From Pseudomonas fluorescens (GTDB lineage Bacteria; Pseudomonadota; Gammaproteobacteria; Pseudomonadales; Pseudomonadaceae), in assembly GCF_000968015.1 (NCBI RefSeq), contig NZ_LACH01000069.1, positions 1-61,121 on the forward strand: a DNA stretch of 61,121 bases, in the 5' to 3' direction. Positions within the stretch are counted from its first letter, which is position 1, and every line of letters begins with the position of its first letter. Shown here in pieces: positions 27,401-33,931 of this stretch. The notes beneath the pieces were generated by a model. That model ran no database searches. It had not been told where the DNA came from and was given only the letters and a program-made list of their open reading frames with translations. Both the position numbers and the translations under genes were made by a program.

Positions 27401-27493
27401 GCTTTCGGGCAAAACTATTCTCGGCGCCTCCAGCATATTAAGCATAGGGAGTTGATCATCTTCGGGGGGCAGGTCGTTACGTTCGTCGGTCAT
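24422..27493 (-). CDS. Giant Ig-repeat protein upstream of TcA (1,023 aa)
   Basis: No signal peptide is seen (MTDERNDLPPEDDQLPMLNM). About ten tandem modules of roughly 90 residues fill the protein from about residue 115 on. Each begins with a Pro-rich linker (APVITAPG, PPTHVKYTV, SPTEVAYSV, TPQITGPDD, PPVILVPVE) followed by a G-x-G-x-x-GATVEI turn and a W-rich strand, the pattern of bacterial Ig-like domains. The first gene of the minus-strand Tc block, it has its own copy of the shared palindrome about 80 bases upstream of the ATG. The ribosome binding site is weak. The 5' part (about 26,900-27,490) is clearly AT-richer than the remainder, suggesting a mosaic origin. It is a plausible adhesin-like or receptor-binding accessory of the toxin, but the function is unproven. 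Confidence 0.83.
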   Translation of the reverse strand: MTDERNDLPPEDDQLPMLNMLEAPRIVLPESMTIENGNYVNCWVAVPKYNSYKIHLELYVEGALVYERIVNGVPGEPTSCILFSLVPGQARLKVWGSWAGQTSNPVEVHFFISNLPLILVPAKDEIISAQRPVITGVGGGSCSLRVMRSGPSEVLSNSFNSVLDVWSVTLNKDLSFNTDYSITIEQSKPGYVTRYSSDLAFTTAPLPNAPVITAPGAGTVQNQTFTISGRGGATGATVEILKDQVEHTVICTAPVKTGGSWDVTVTVPPGPVSLVAEQFIGSGDHSGRSQARGFKIRPPQLSDIKTEFLTTPVAGVKFSGVGHNGATVEITVVSGPGGTAPPAVQVRNGQWETTATNWLYGTYTLSAVQKVPDNANGWIPSLPYTFDVVRAVPPPTHVKYTVDDRTPIFTGNGENGATIVITGVAGNPVDVPDASVNAGSWSTRATAPWAPVNSRSIEVVQKIGTATSAYVEIKVTIENLASPTEVAYSVTGYTPTFTGMGIVGATIHVLDAGNNDVTLPVLLTRPGWSISASAWGPTKLQKVFVVHKKDELTSTPVELNVSIALLAPEITRVTVDELQAQVAGTCWAGAVVTLKFSDSVDLHQPDVINGSWVFKRPTPFTPPEEYTVTATQTFADLEPSPPASRQFAVKLPTPQITGPDDEADVWRDFTVKGDKGYNGATMQLRDAQHGWNLGEPKVLTENGGWSIDLTGQAFGRYTIDAQQKLNQGESERSEPRVFEVVLVPPVILVPVENGNLPRTSTLSGWAMPGGRVEVWLMDAAVPLLTNIPVGDDGSWKAEVTKLPVGAKTIWARQTFDRWTSKDSQPLNYNVVPAAPFIETPATDEHIGRRVVVSGFGVPGDRVTVRLGDATHSVLGLSPVLEDRTWSVTVEFDQPGGLYALVAVASCDGFDSADSAARPVVLGTYQPPIDAPAQGQWVSHPVGFKGRGRPGVGRVVSWFSPDQVWASDLPVTGGAWQGEAQQSLPQGGQWCRFRQSITDVADGATVSDWIESKRFESVPPVAEP

Positions 27494-27563
27494 GATCGTA
27501 TTACCGGTCTAAGGGAGGCCTGTCATCTCGGTAATTGTTTTACGACGCGTTCCTTTGGAAAAC

Positions 27564-27583
27564 ACCTGTCAGATATGACAGGT
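27564..27583. promoter_or_regulatory. Tc-locus palindrome, copy 2
   Basis: ACCTGTCA (27564-27571), spacer GATA, TGACAGGT (27576-27583): perfect 8-bp arms. It is centred about 80 bases upstream of the 1,023-aa Ig-repeat gene. An extra half-site CCTGTCAT occurs at about 27520-27527, closer to that start codon. Confidence 0.7.
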
Positions 27584-27778
27584 CCGACGAGCGGTCACCC
27601 TACACCCATCCAGACCTACGAAACCTTTTCGTCAGTCAGCATTCTGCTGCTCGACCTGGCCGAAAGCCTGGACGACAAGCCGCGACATCTGGCGATGGCG
27701 ATTTATCAGTTGAGTGAGTTGGGGTTGTTGCGGGTGGAGAGGTCGCTGGAGAACGAGATGGCGATCAAGACGACGTAG
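27575..27778 (+). CDS. Small conserved-looking hypothetical protein, start uncertain
   Basis: The frame encodes about 67 residues: IQTYETFSSVSILLLDLAES, then LDDKPRHLAMAIYQLSELGL, then LRVERSLENEMAIKTT. Third-position GC is high, and the helical, charged composition looks real. The only ATG near the expected start (27575-27577) lies inside the palindrome, with no ribosome binding site, so either the true start is elsewhere or the 5' end was replaced when the Tc block arrived. I do not recognise the family. It is followed by a small hairpin and the convergent PilZ gene. Confidence 0.4.
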   Translation: MTGPTSGHPTPIQTYETFSSVSILLLDLAESLDDKPRHLAMAIYQLSELGLLRVERSLENEMAIKTT

Positions 27779-27788
27779 CAATAGATAG

Positions 27789-27815
27789 GTAGCAGCAGGC
27801 TGCGCCAGCTGCTAC
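27789..27815. repeat. Short palindrome related to the 33,604 inverted repeat
   Basis: GTAGCAGC (27789-27796) pairs with GCTGCTAC (27808-27815) around GCCAG-type sequence also found in the long inverted repeat before fumA. It lies between convergent genes and may serve as a terminator. Confidence 0.45.
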
Positions 27816-27828
27816 AGGTTGCGGACTT

Positions 27829-28188
27829 TCAGGCAGAAGCGGGCAACGGCTGAAAACTGAAGTATTGCTTCAAGGCACTGACCAATTGCCCATATTCCGG
27901 CGGTGCCCTTTGTAGGCTGAACCCGGCGTCATAGTGGTGAGGGGTGGCGTCTTCATGGCACCACAGGCAACACGCCTGAAGATCAATGACCTGCATGCAG
28001 CCATCGCTGGCGGGGATTTTCAGGCGCAAATCGAAATCGGCGCCGATCATCATCGGCAACTGACTGATCAGCATCAGCCCTTCTTCGGACACGTTGCCCA
28101 GAAAGCCGATGGGTTTGTCAGTGACGCTATTGAACACTCTTAGAAAATACGGCAGTTGATGCCGCTCGATCCGGCGGTCAGTAAACAT
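27829..28188 (-). CDS. PilZ domain protein (c-di-GMP effector)
   Basis: From the ATG at 28188 the protein is 119 residues. It begins MFTDRRIERHQLPYFLRVFN, with the RxxxR pattern at the start of PilZ domains, followed by SEEGLMLISQLPMMIG and a C-terminal beta-rich part. PilZ proteins bind cyclic di-GMP in the cytoplasm and relay it to motility or surface functions. A longer frame from 28227 adds non-conserved residues. The second motif, usually D/NxSxxG, here reads NVSEEG and fits. It is near a diguanylate cyclase gene at 32341-33459 but not in the same operon. Confidence 0.75.
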   Translation of the reverse strand: MFTDRRIERHQLPYFLRVFNSVTDKPIGFLGNVSEEGLMLISQLPMMIGADFDLRLKIPASDGCMQVIDLQACCLWCHEDATPHHYDAGFSLQRAPPEYGQLVSALKQYFSFQPLPASA

Positions 28189-28430
28189 GAGCAAATGGCC
28201 CAGCAAGGCTCTTAAGCAGAGCCGCACTAATGCTTCGGAACGGGCCTGCTTCTTTTAATACAGAGGCATGGGCACGCTCTCCCTGATCCCGGTGCGACAG
28301 TCCATAAAGCCGCTGTCGTTTACTCCTGCCGATCTCAGGTGTTGCGTCGATTAGAGGCAAGGCTCTAAACCGATCTATTCGACTATAGCTCACCACCGCC
28401 GGTGAGCCAGCCTTTGAACAACCAGGACAA

Positions 28431-28817
28431 TCAGAACTGCGTCGGGCGTACGACCGCAGCCGCATTTCGCAGCGGATAGTGGCCCAGCGACTGCAAGGTT
28501 TCCAGGCGGGCGCGGGCGCGGTAGGCGTATTCACTTTGCGGGTACGAGGCGATGATGAACTGGTAGGTTTGCGCCGCATCGACAAACAGTTTCTGCCGTT
28601 CCAGGCACAACCCGCGCATCATCGATGCTTCCGGCCACACGTAAGGCCGCGCTCGGCTGGCGCGTTCGACTTTGGACAGTTCGAGCATCACCTGCTCGCA
28701 ATTGCCACGGTCATAGGCGCTGTAGGCGTTATTCAAATGATGGTTCATCGACCAACGGGTGCAGCCCGTGACGCTGAGGGCACTGATGGCAAGGGCGGCA
28801 ATGAGCACGAATCGCAT
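28431..28817 (-). CDS. Small TPR-like lipoprotein
   Basis: The product is 128 residues. The N-terminus MRFVLIAALAISALSVTGC is a lipoprotein signal with the lipobox SVTGC. The mature part has TPR-type helices (AYSAYDRGNCEQVMLELSKV, ASMMRGLCLERQKLFVDAAQ, YQFIIASYPQSEYAYRARAR). Such proteins sit at the inner face of the outer membrane or in the periplasm as scaffolds. It is transcribed away from pykA. The partner is unknown. Confidence 0.75.
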   Translation of the reverse strand: MRFVLIAALAISALSVTGCTRWSMNHHLNNAYSAYDRGNCEQVMLELSKVERASRARPYVWPEASMMRGLCLERQKLFVDAAQTYQFIIASYPQSEYAYRARARLETLQSLGHYPLRNAAAVVRPTQF

Positions 28818-28974
28818 GGGGGTTCTCCTGTCTTGAGCTCTGTATCGACCCGTGGGGCGAAATCTTCAGGAATGTTCGTTTAAAGAAACAAACGAAAAAG
28901 TAGTGCACATGAACAATGACTACACCCGAGGACCATAGTAGCCTCACTCAGCGCTTGAACTCAGGAGTCTATGC

Positions 28975-30426
28975 ATGTCCGTCCGTCGCACCAAAATCGT
29001 CGCTACCCTTGGCCCGGCCAGTAACTCGCCGGAAGTTCTCGAACAGCTGATTCTGGCTGGCCTGGACGTCGCCCGCCTGAACTTCTCCCACGGCACCCCC
29101 GACGAGCACAAGGCTCGCGCGAAGCTGGTGCGTGACCTCGCTGCCAAGCACGGCCGCTTCGTCGCCCTGCTGGGTGACCTGCAAGGCCCGAAAATCCGTA
29201 TCGCCAAATTCGCCAACAAGAAGATCGAGCTGAAGATCGGTGATCAATTCACCTTCTCCACCAGCCATCCTCTGACCGAAGGCACCCAGACCATCGTCGG
29301 CATCGACTACCCGGATCTGGTCAAAGACTGCGGCGTGGGCGACGAGCTGCTGCTCGATGACGGCCGCGTGGTCATGCGCGTTGATACCGCCAATACCACC
29401 GAGCTGAATTGCACCGTGCTGATCGGCGGCCCGCTGTCCGACCATAAAGGCATCAACCGTCGTGGTGGCGGCCTGACCGCTCCGGCCCTGACTGAAAAAG
29501 ACAAGGCCGACATCAAGCTCGCTGCCGAGATGCAAGTCGACTACCTCGCCGTGTCCTTCCCGCGTGACGCTGCCGACATGGAATACGCCCGTCAACTGCG
29601 CGACGAAGCCGGCGGTACTGCCTGGCTGGTGGCGAAGATCGAACGCGCAGAAGCCGTGGCCGACGACGAAACCCTCGACGCGCTGATCAATGCATCCGAC
29701 GCCGTCATGGTGGCTCGTGGTGACCTGGGTGTGGAAATCGGCGACGCCGAGCTGGTGGGCATTCAGAAGAAAATCATTCTGCACGCGCGCCGCCACAACA
29801 AAGCGGTGATCGTGGCGACCCAGATGATGGAGTCGATGATTCAGAACCCGATGCCGACCCGCGCCGAAGTGTCCGACGTAGCCAACGCCGTACTCGACTA
29901 CACCGACGCCGTGATGCTCTCGGCTGAAAGTGCTGCTGGTCTGTACCCGCTGGAAGCGGTGCAAGCCATGGCGCGCATCTGCATCGGCGCTGAAAAGCAC
30001 CCGACCAGCAAGACCTCCAGCCACCGCATCGGCAAGGTCTTCGAAAGCTGCGACCAGAGCATCGCATTGGCGGCCATGTACACCGCCAACCACTTCCCGG
30101 GTGTAAAGGCGATCATCGCCTTGACCGAAAGTGGCTACACGCCGTTGATCATGTCGCGCATCCGTTCCTCGGTGCCGATCTACGCGTTCTCCCCGCACCG
30201 CGAAACCCAGGCCCGTGCGGCCATGTTCCGTGGCGTCTACACCGTACCGTTCGACCCGGCATCGCTGCCGCCTGAGCAAGTCAGCCAAGCCGCGATCGAC
30301 GAGTTGCTCAAGCGCGGCGTAGTCGAGAAAGGCGACTGGGTCATCCTGACCAAGGGCGACAGCTACCACACCATCGGCGGCACCAACGGCATGAAAATCC
30401 TGCACGTTGGCGACAAGATGGTCTGA
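28975..30426 (+). CDS. pykA: Pyruvate kinase
   Basis: The enzyme (483 residues) converts phosphoenolpyruvate and ADP to pyruvate and ATP in the cytoplasm. The start MSVRRTKIVATLGPASNSPE, the substrate motif NFSHGTPDEH, DLQGPKIRI, the catalytic-lysine segment VAKIERAEA, the MVARGDLGVEIG motif and a C-terminal allosteric domain are all present, so the protein is complete. Length and context match PA4329 (pykA) of P. aeruginosa from memory. It is convergent with the enoyl-CoA hydratase gene, with a bidirectional terminator and a REPIN between. Confidence 0.96.
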   Translation: MSVRRTKIVATLGPASNSPEVLEQLILAGLDVARLNFSHGTPDEHKARAKLVRDLAAKHGRFVALLGDLQGPKIRIAKFANKKIELKIGDQFTFSTSHPLTEGTQTIVGIDYPDLVKDCGVGDELLLDDGRVVMRVDTANTTELNCTVLIGGPLSDHKGINRRGGGLTAPALTEKDKADIKLAAEMQVDYLAVSFPRDAADMEYARQLRDEAGGTAWLVAKIERAEAVADDETLDALINASDAVMVARGDLGVEIGDAELVGIQKKIILHARRHNKAVIVATQMMESMIQNPMPTRAEVSDVANAVLDYTDAVMLSAESAAGLYPLEAVQAMARICIGAEKHPTSKTSSHRIGKVFESCDQSIALAAMYTANHFPGVKAIIALTESGYTPLIMSRIRSSVPIYAFSPHRETQARAAMFRGVYTVPFDPASLPPEQVSQAAIDELLKRGVVEKGDWVILTKGDSYHTIGGTNGMKILHVGDKMV

Positions 30427-30447
30427 TTGACCGGTTGCTGAAAAACA

Positions 30448-30477
30448 AAAGCCCCGCCATGTGAATGGCGGGGCTTT
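30448..30477. terminator. Bidirectional terminator after pykA
   Basis: AAAGCCCCGCCAT (30448-30460) pairs with ATGGCGGGGCTTT (30465-30477) around GTGA. An A-run precedes it and a T-run follows, so it can stop both pykA and the convergent gene. Confidence 0.9.
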
Positions 30478-30519
30478 TTGCTTTCTGGGTCCGGAAGATG
30501 TGTTGCCCGGGAGGGCCTC

Positions 30520-30610
30520 ATCGCGAGCAAGCTCGCTCCCACATTGACCGGTGTTGTTTACAAATCATGTGACCACCACAAAACCCTGTGGGAGCGAGCT
30601 TGCTCGCGAT
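30520..30610. repeat. REPIN: two REP palindromes in inverted orientation
   Basis: ATCGCGAGCAAGCTCGCTCC (from 30520) is matched by its reverse complement ending at 30610, about 43 bases apart. This is the common Pseudomonas REP doublet. It lies between convergent genes, as is usual for these elements. Confidence 0.85.
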
Positions 30611-30634
30611 AGCGTCAGCCCGGTCAACGCGAAT

Positions 30635-31384
30635 TTAGTGACGCTTGATAAACGCCGACAACGCCGCAATCGCTTCCGGCGAGCGCAGCCGTTGGGTGAA
30701 CTGTACGCTCTCTTCTTCTATTGCCTTGCGCAGTGGTTCGCGGTCCGCGGCTTTCATCAATTGCTTGCTGATACGCACCGCTTCCGAAGGCAGCGACTCG
30801 AAACGCAACGCCATCTCCCGCGCCTTGGCCAGCGCCTCTTCGCCACTGCCCAGGGCTTCGGTCGCAATCCCCCACTGCGCGGCCTGCTCACCACTGAAAC
30901 CTTCGCCCAGCAGCAACAATTCAGCGGCTTTGGCATGCCCGAGCAATCGCGGCAGAAGCAGGCTGGAACCAAACTCCGGGCATAACCCGAGATTAACGAA
31001 TGGCATCCGAAGGCGCGCATCGCGGCTGACATACACCAGATCGCAATGCAGCAACATCGTCGTGCCAATGCCCACGGCGGCGCCGGCCACGGCGGCGATC
31101 ACCGGCTTGCGGCATTCGAGCAGGGTGAGCATGAACTGAAACACCGGGCTGTCGAGATTGGTCGGTGGTTGCTGGATGAAGTCGGCGATGTCGTTGCCAG
31201 CGGTGAAGCACTCGGCAGAACCGGTGATCAGCACGGCGTTGATTTCAGGGTCGGAATCCGCCAGCTTCAGCGCTTCGGCCAAGTGGCTGTACATGGCGCG
31301 GGTCAGGGCGTTTTTCTTGTCGGGGCGGTTGAGGCGCAGGGTCAGCAGGCCGCGCTCACGTTCAAATCGGATGGCATCGCTCAT
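30635..31384 (-). CDS. Enoyl-CoA hydratase/isomerase family protein
   Basis: From the ATG at 31384 (MSDAIRFERERGLLTLRLNR) the protein has 249 residues. The crotonase fold is shown by ITGSAECFTAGNDIADF, the oxyanion-hole segment AGAAVGIGTTMLLHCDLVY, and GLCPEFGSSLLLPRLLG, where the Glu fits the catalytic position. The upstream 70 residues of the longer frame are not family sequence. It hydrates or isomerises acyl-CoA, but the substrate is unclear. The gene follows the ferredoxin-reductase gene on the same strand by 28 bases, the order remembered for PA4330-PA4331. Confidence 0.9.
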   Translation of the reverse strand: MSDAIRFERERGLLTLRLNRPDKKNALTRAMYSHLAEALKLADSDPEINAVLITGSAECFTAGNDIADFIQQPPTNLDSPVFQFMLTLLECRKPVIAAVAGAAVGIGTTMLLHCDLVYVSRDARLRMPFVNLGLCPEFGSSLLLPRLLGHAKAAELLLLGEGFSGEQAAQWGIATEALGSGEEALAKAREMALRFESLPSEAVRISKQLMKAADREPLRKAIEEESVQFTQRLRSPEAIAALSAFIKRH

Positions 31385-31412
31385 GGTCGGTCTCGCGTCT
31401 GAAAATCGGCGC

Positions 31413-32348
31413 TCAACCGCGGAGAACAAAGACGTCCGCCAGCAGTTGATTGCGCGGCAATCCCGCCAGGTACAAGCGCCGGGCAAAGGCGTCGACGCTG
31501 TCAGGGGCCCCGCAGAGTAAGGCCAGGGTTTGCCGTGAAACAAGCCGCAGTTGTGCCAAAGCCTCTGGCAACTCGGTCGCTGTCCACAGTTCAATGCTCA
31601 GGTTCGGGCGGCTGGCGGCCATGGCCTGCAGGGGCTTGGCCAGGTAATGCGCCTCGGCATCATGGGCCAGGTGAATGACGCGAATCGCACCTTGGTGATC
31701 TTGCCGCAGCGCTTCACGCAAGATACCGAACAACGGCCCCAACCCCGTGCCGGCGGCCAACAGCCAAAGCGGTCGGGTGTTCCAGTCCGGGTCGTAATGC
31801 AGTGCCCCGCCGCGCAACTCGCCAAGGCGGATCGAATCGCCTATTTTCAGCTGGCGGGCCGCGTCACTGAATTCCCCCGGCTGGCGACAATCAAGATGGA
31901 ACTCCAGAAAGCGGTCTTCTTCGGGCAGGCTGGCCAATGAATACGGCCGCGCCACGTTGCCCGCCCACAACACCAGATGCTGCCCGGCGCTGTAGCGCAA
32001 AGGGCTTTGAGGGGTCAGGCGCAAACGCAACACGCTGGCGCTTAACCAATCGACAGCCGCCACCTCGGCCGGGCGGCCATCCTGCTGAGGATCGAAGGTG
32101 TGCACCTGCAAGTCCTCGACCACCTGACACTGACACGCCAGGCGCCAGCCTTGCTGACGCTGGTCTGCGCTCAGGGCGTCGGGGCGGCTATCACTCGGCA
32201 GCCCTTGGACACATTGCACCAGACAGGCATGGCAACTGCCGGCGCGACAGCTGTAGGGCACAGACACGCCGTTCTGATTCAACGCATCGAGCAGATTGCT
32301 GCCCGCCGCCACCGACCATTGGCGCTCGCCGACCCGTAACTCAGGCAT
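31413..32348 (-). CDS. 2Fe-2S ferredoxin / FAD-NAD(P) oxidoreductase
   Basis: The chosen start (MPELRVGERQWSVAAGSNLL) gives 311 residues. The N-terminal ferredoxin domain has the cluster ligands CRAGSCHAC plus a distal Cys in LACQCQ. Then come an FAD-binding domain (RPYSLASLP) and an NAD(P)-binding domain (AAGTGLGPLFGIL). The layout is that of class I oxygenase-type reductases, and electrons flow from NAD(P)H through FAD to the cluster. No oxygenase gene is adjacent, so the acceptor is unknown. The start overlaps the end of the GGDEF gene by 8 bases, so the two are co-transcribed. Confidence 0.88.
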   Translation of the reverse strand: MPELRVGERQWSVAAGSNLLDALNQNGVSVPYSCRAGSCHACLVQCVQGLPSDSRPDALSADQRQQGWRLACQCQVVEDLQVHTFDPQQDGRPAEVAAVDWLSASVLRLRLTPQSPLRYSAGQHLVLWAGNVARPYSLASLPEEDRFLEFHLDCRQPGEFSDAARQLKIGDSIRLGELRGGALHYDPDWNTRPLWLLAAGTGLGPLFGILREALRQDHQGAIRVIHLAHDAEAHYLAKPLQAMAASRPNLSIELWTATELPEALAQLRLVSRQTLALLCGAPDSVDAFARRLYLAGLPRNQLLADVFVLRG

Positions 32349-33459
32349 CGACGTTCTCCCACGCCGCCGCGCAACGATTGCGGCCGTCACGCTTGGCGCG
32401 ATAGAGCGCCTGATCGGCGCGCTGCAAGGCTTCATCGAGATCGTCGCCCAGTTCGAGCAACGTCATGCCCGCCGACAAGCTGAGATGGGCGACGTTGAGT
32501 CCGATCAGTTGTACATCGGTGAACGCAATGCGCAGTCGCTCGCAACAGGAGGTCAAGCGCTCGGCGTTGCAATCGGGCAACAGCACGACAAATTCTTCGC
32601 CACCGTAACGGGCCAGAACATCGCCATCGCGCAAGCAGGCGGTGGCCACGGCGGCAAAGGCTTGCAGCACCTGATCACCGGCGGCATGGCCGTGCACATC
32701 GTTGATCCGTTTGAAATGGTCGAGGTCGATCAGCGCCAGGCCATGCATGACACCGGCGTCCATGGCCTTCAGCTCACGGGAGGCCAGGCGCAGGAAATGT
32801 CGGCGATTGAACAGCCCGGTCAGTTCGTCAGTGGCCACCAGGTCTTCGAGCTGACGCATCATCCCGCGCAGGGTGTCCTGATGCGCCTGCAAGGCAAATC
32901 GGCGCTGACGCATGCGTTGACGGGAAGCCTGGACGTGACGGGCATAAAGTTCCAGCCAGACCAACACGATGAGCAGCACGCACACCTGCAACGCGGCCAG
33001 TGCCGGGTCGGGTAACTGGAAGTGGTAGCCCTCCCACAGCGTGATCGCGCTGAAACTGAAAAACACCAACAGCGCGCACCGCAAAAAGGCCATGCGCGAA
33101 AGATGGAACAACCCGAACAACAGAATCAGCACGTAGAACACCAGGAACGCGCCGCGTGCCTCGTCCAGATGGGCGATCAGCCAGGTTTGCCAACCCAGCC
33201 CCATCAACACTTGCGCTTCCGTCAGGCTGGGTTCGGAAAAACGCAGGTTGCAGCCACTGTAAAACACCGCGAACAACGCGGCCTGACTGATGACCACCAG
33301 CGCACTGCCGATGGCCACGTTGGGCAGGGATTCATCGTAATGACCGGTGAAAAACGCCAGCCACAGCAACAGCAAAGCCAGAGCGTAAGTGCCGGCTGCG
33401 AGGGCAAAGCGTTTGAGCAACAAGCGCTGGATGGCGTTATGGGTCAATCGTTGACTCAC
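32341..33459 (-). CDS. Membrane diguanylate cyclase (GGDEF)
   Basis: The product is 372 residues. Roughly six transmembrane helices occupy residues 17 to 200, followed by a short coiled segment and a GGDEF domain (about 215-372). The active site reads RYGGEEFVVLLP, which is catalytically competent, and RDGD five residues before it is the inhibitory I-site that binds product. It makes cyclic di-GMP at the inner membrane. Its position between the reductase and fumarase matches sadC (PA4332) by remembered synteny, though that protein is longer. I therefore leave the symbol blank. The nearby PilZ gene could be a receptor for the signal. Confidence 0.9.
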   Translation of the reverse strand: MSQRLTHNAIQRLLLKRFALAAGTYALALLLLWLAFFTGHYDESLPNVAIGSALVVISQAALFAVFYSGCNLRFSEPSLTEAQVLMGLGWQTWLIAHLDEARGAFLVFYVLILLFGLFHLSRMAFLRCALLVFFSFSAITLWEGYHFQLPDPALAALQVCVLLIVLVWLELYARHVQASRQRMRQRRFALQAHQDTLRGMMRQLEDLVATDELTGLFNRRHFLRLASRELKAMDAGVMHGLALIDLDHFKRINDVHGHAAGDQVLQAFAAVATACLRDGDVLARYGGEEFVVLLPDCNAERLTSCCERLRIAFTDVQLIGLNVAHLSLSAGMTLLELGDDLDEALQRADQALYRAKRDGRNRCAAAWENVDA

Positions 33460-33603
33460 CGTGCGAAGGGAGGCTGCTTGAGTGTCCTACTCTACAGACC
33501 GAATGCCACTTTAGTAGCGTGCCTGATAAATGACCATTCAATTTTAAGGGCGGAAAGCTGGCGTCAATGCCATGACCTCGTTTCTCGCCAAAACAACAAT
33601 CCT

Positions 33604-33735
33604 TGTAGCAGCTGGCGAAGCCTGCGTTCGGCTGCGTAGCAGTCGTGAAACGGACACCCTGATTTACCTGGCACACCGCGGTGCTCGATTTTACGACTGC
33701 TACGCAGCCGAACGCAGGCTTCGCCAGCTGCTACA
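33604..33735. repeat. Perfect 43-bp inverted repeat upstream of fumA
   Basis: Left arm 33604-33646 begins TGTAGCAGCTGGCGAAGCCT and right arm 33693-33735 is its exact reverse complement; the 46-bp spacer is not related. This is another Pseudomonas interspersed repeat family. Because it lies between divergent genes it may shape the transcript leader. Confidence 0.85.
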
Positions 33736-33852
33736 GGGATCGTGTTCGATATGCGACCAACGATTGACTACCGGCGGGGGTGCCCGGAACCGAGGCGCGT
33801 TATACTGCCGCGCCTTTTTAGCGTCGCGCCAGCAGCCCCGGCGTGCCTTGTA

Positions 33853-33896
33853 AAGGTGCTTGCAACCGACCGATGCACCCAAGCTGCAAGCACCTT
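33853..33896 (+). other. Stem-loop in the fumA leader
   Basis: AAGGTGCTTGCA (33853-33864) pairs perfectly with TGCAAGCACCTT (33885-33896) around a 20-base loop, 35 bases before the fumA start. A TATACT at 33801-33806 could be the promoter -10 element. No clear -35 box was found. Confidence 0.5.
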
Positions 33897-33931
33897 ATTG
33901 AATGTTCCCGTCTTTTAGAGGAGCGCGACTC

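Noticed and set aside
28969..30405. 478-codon minus-strand open frame across pykA
   Set aside because: It is the antisense of a complete pyruvate kinase gene; high GC keeps the opposite strand open. Its His/Val/Gly-rich text matches no family.
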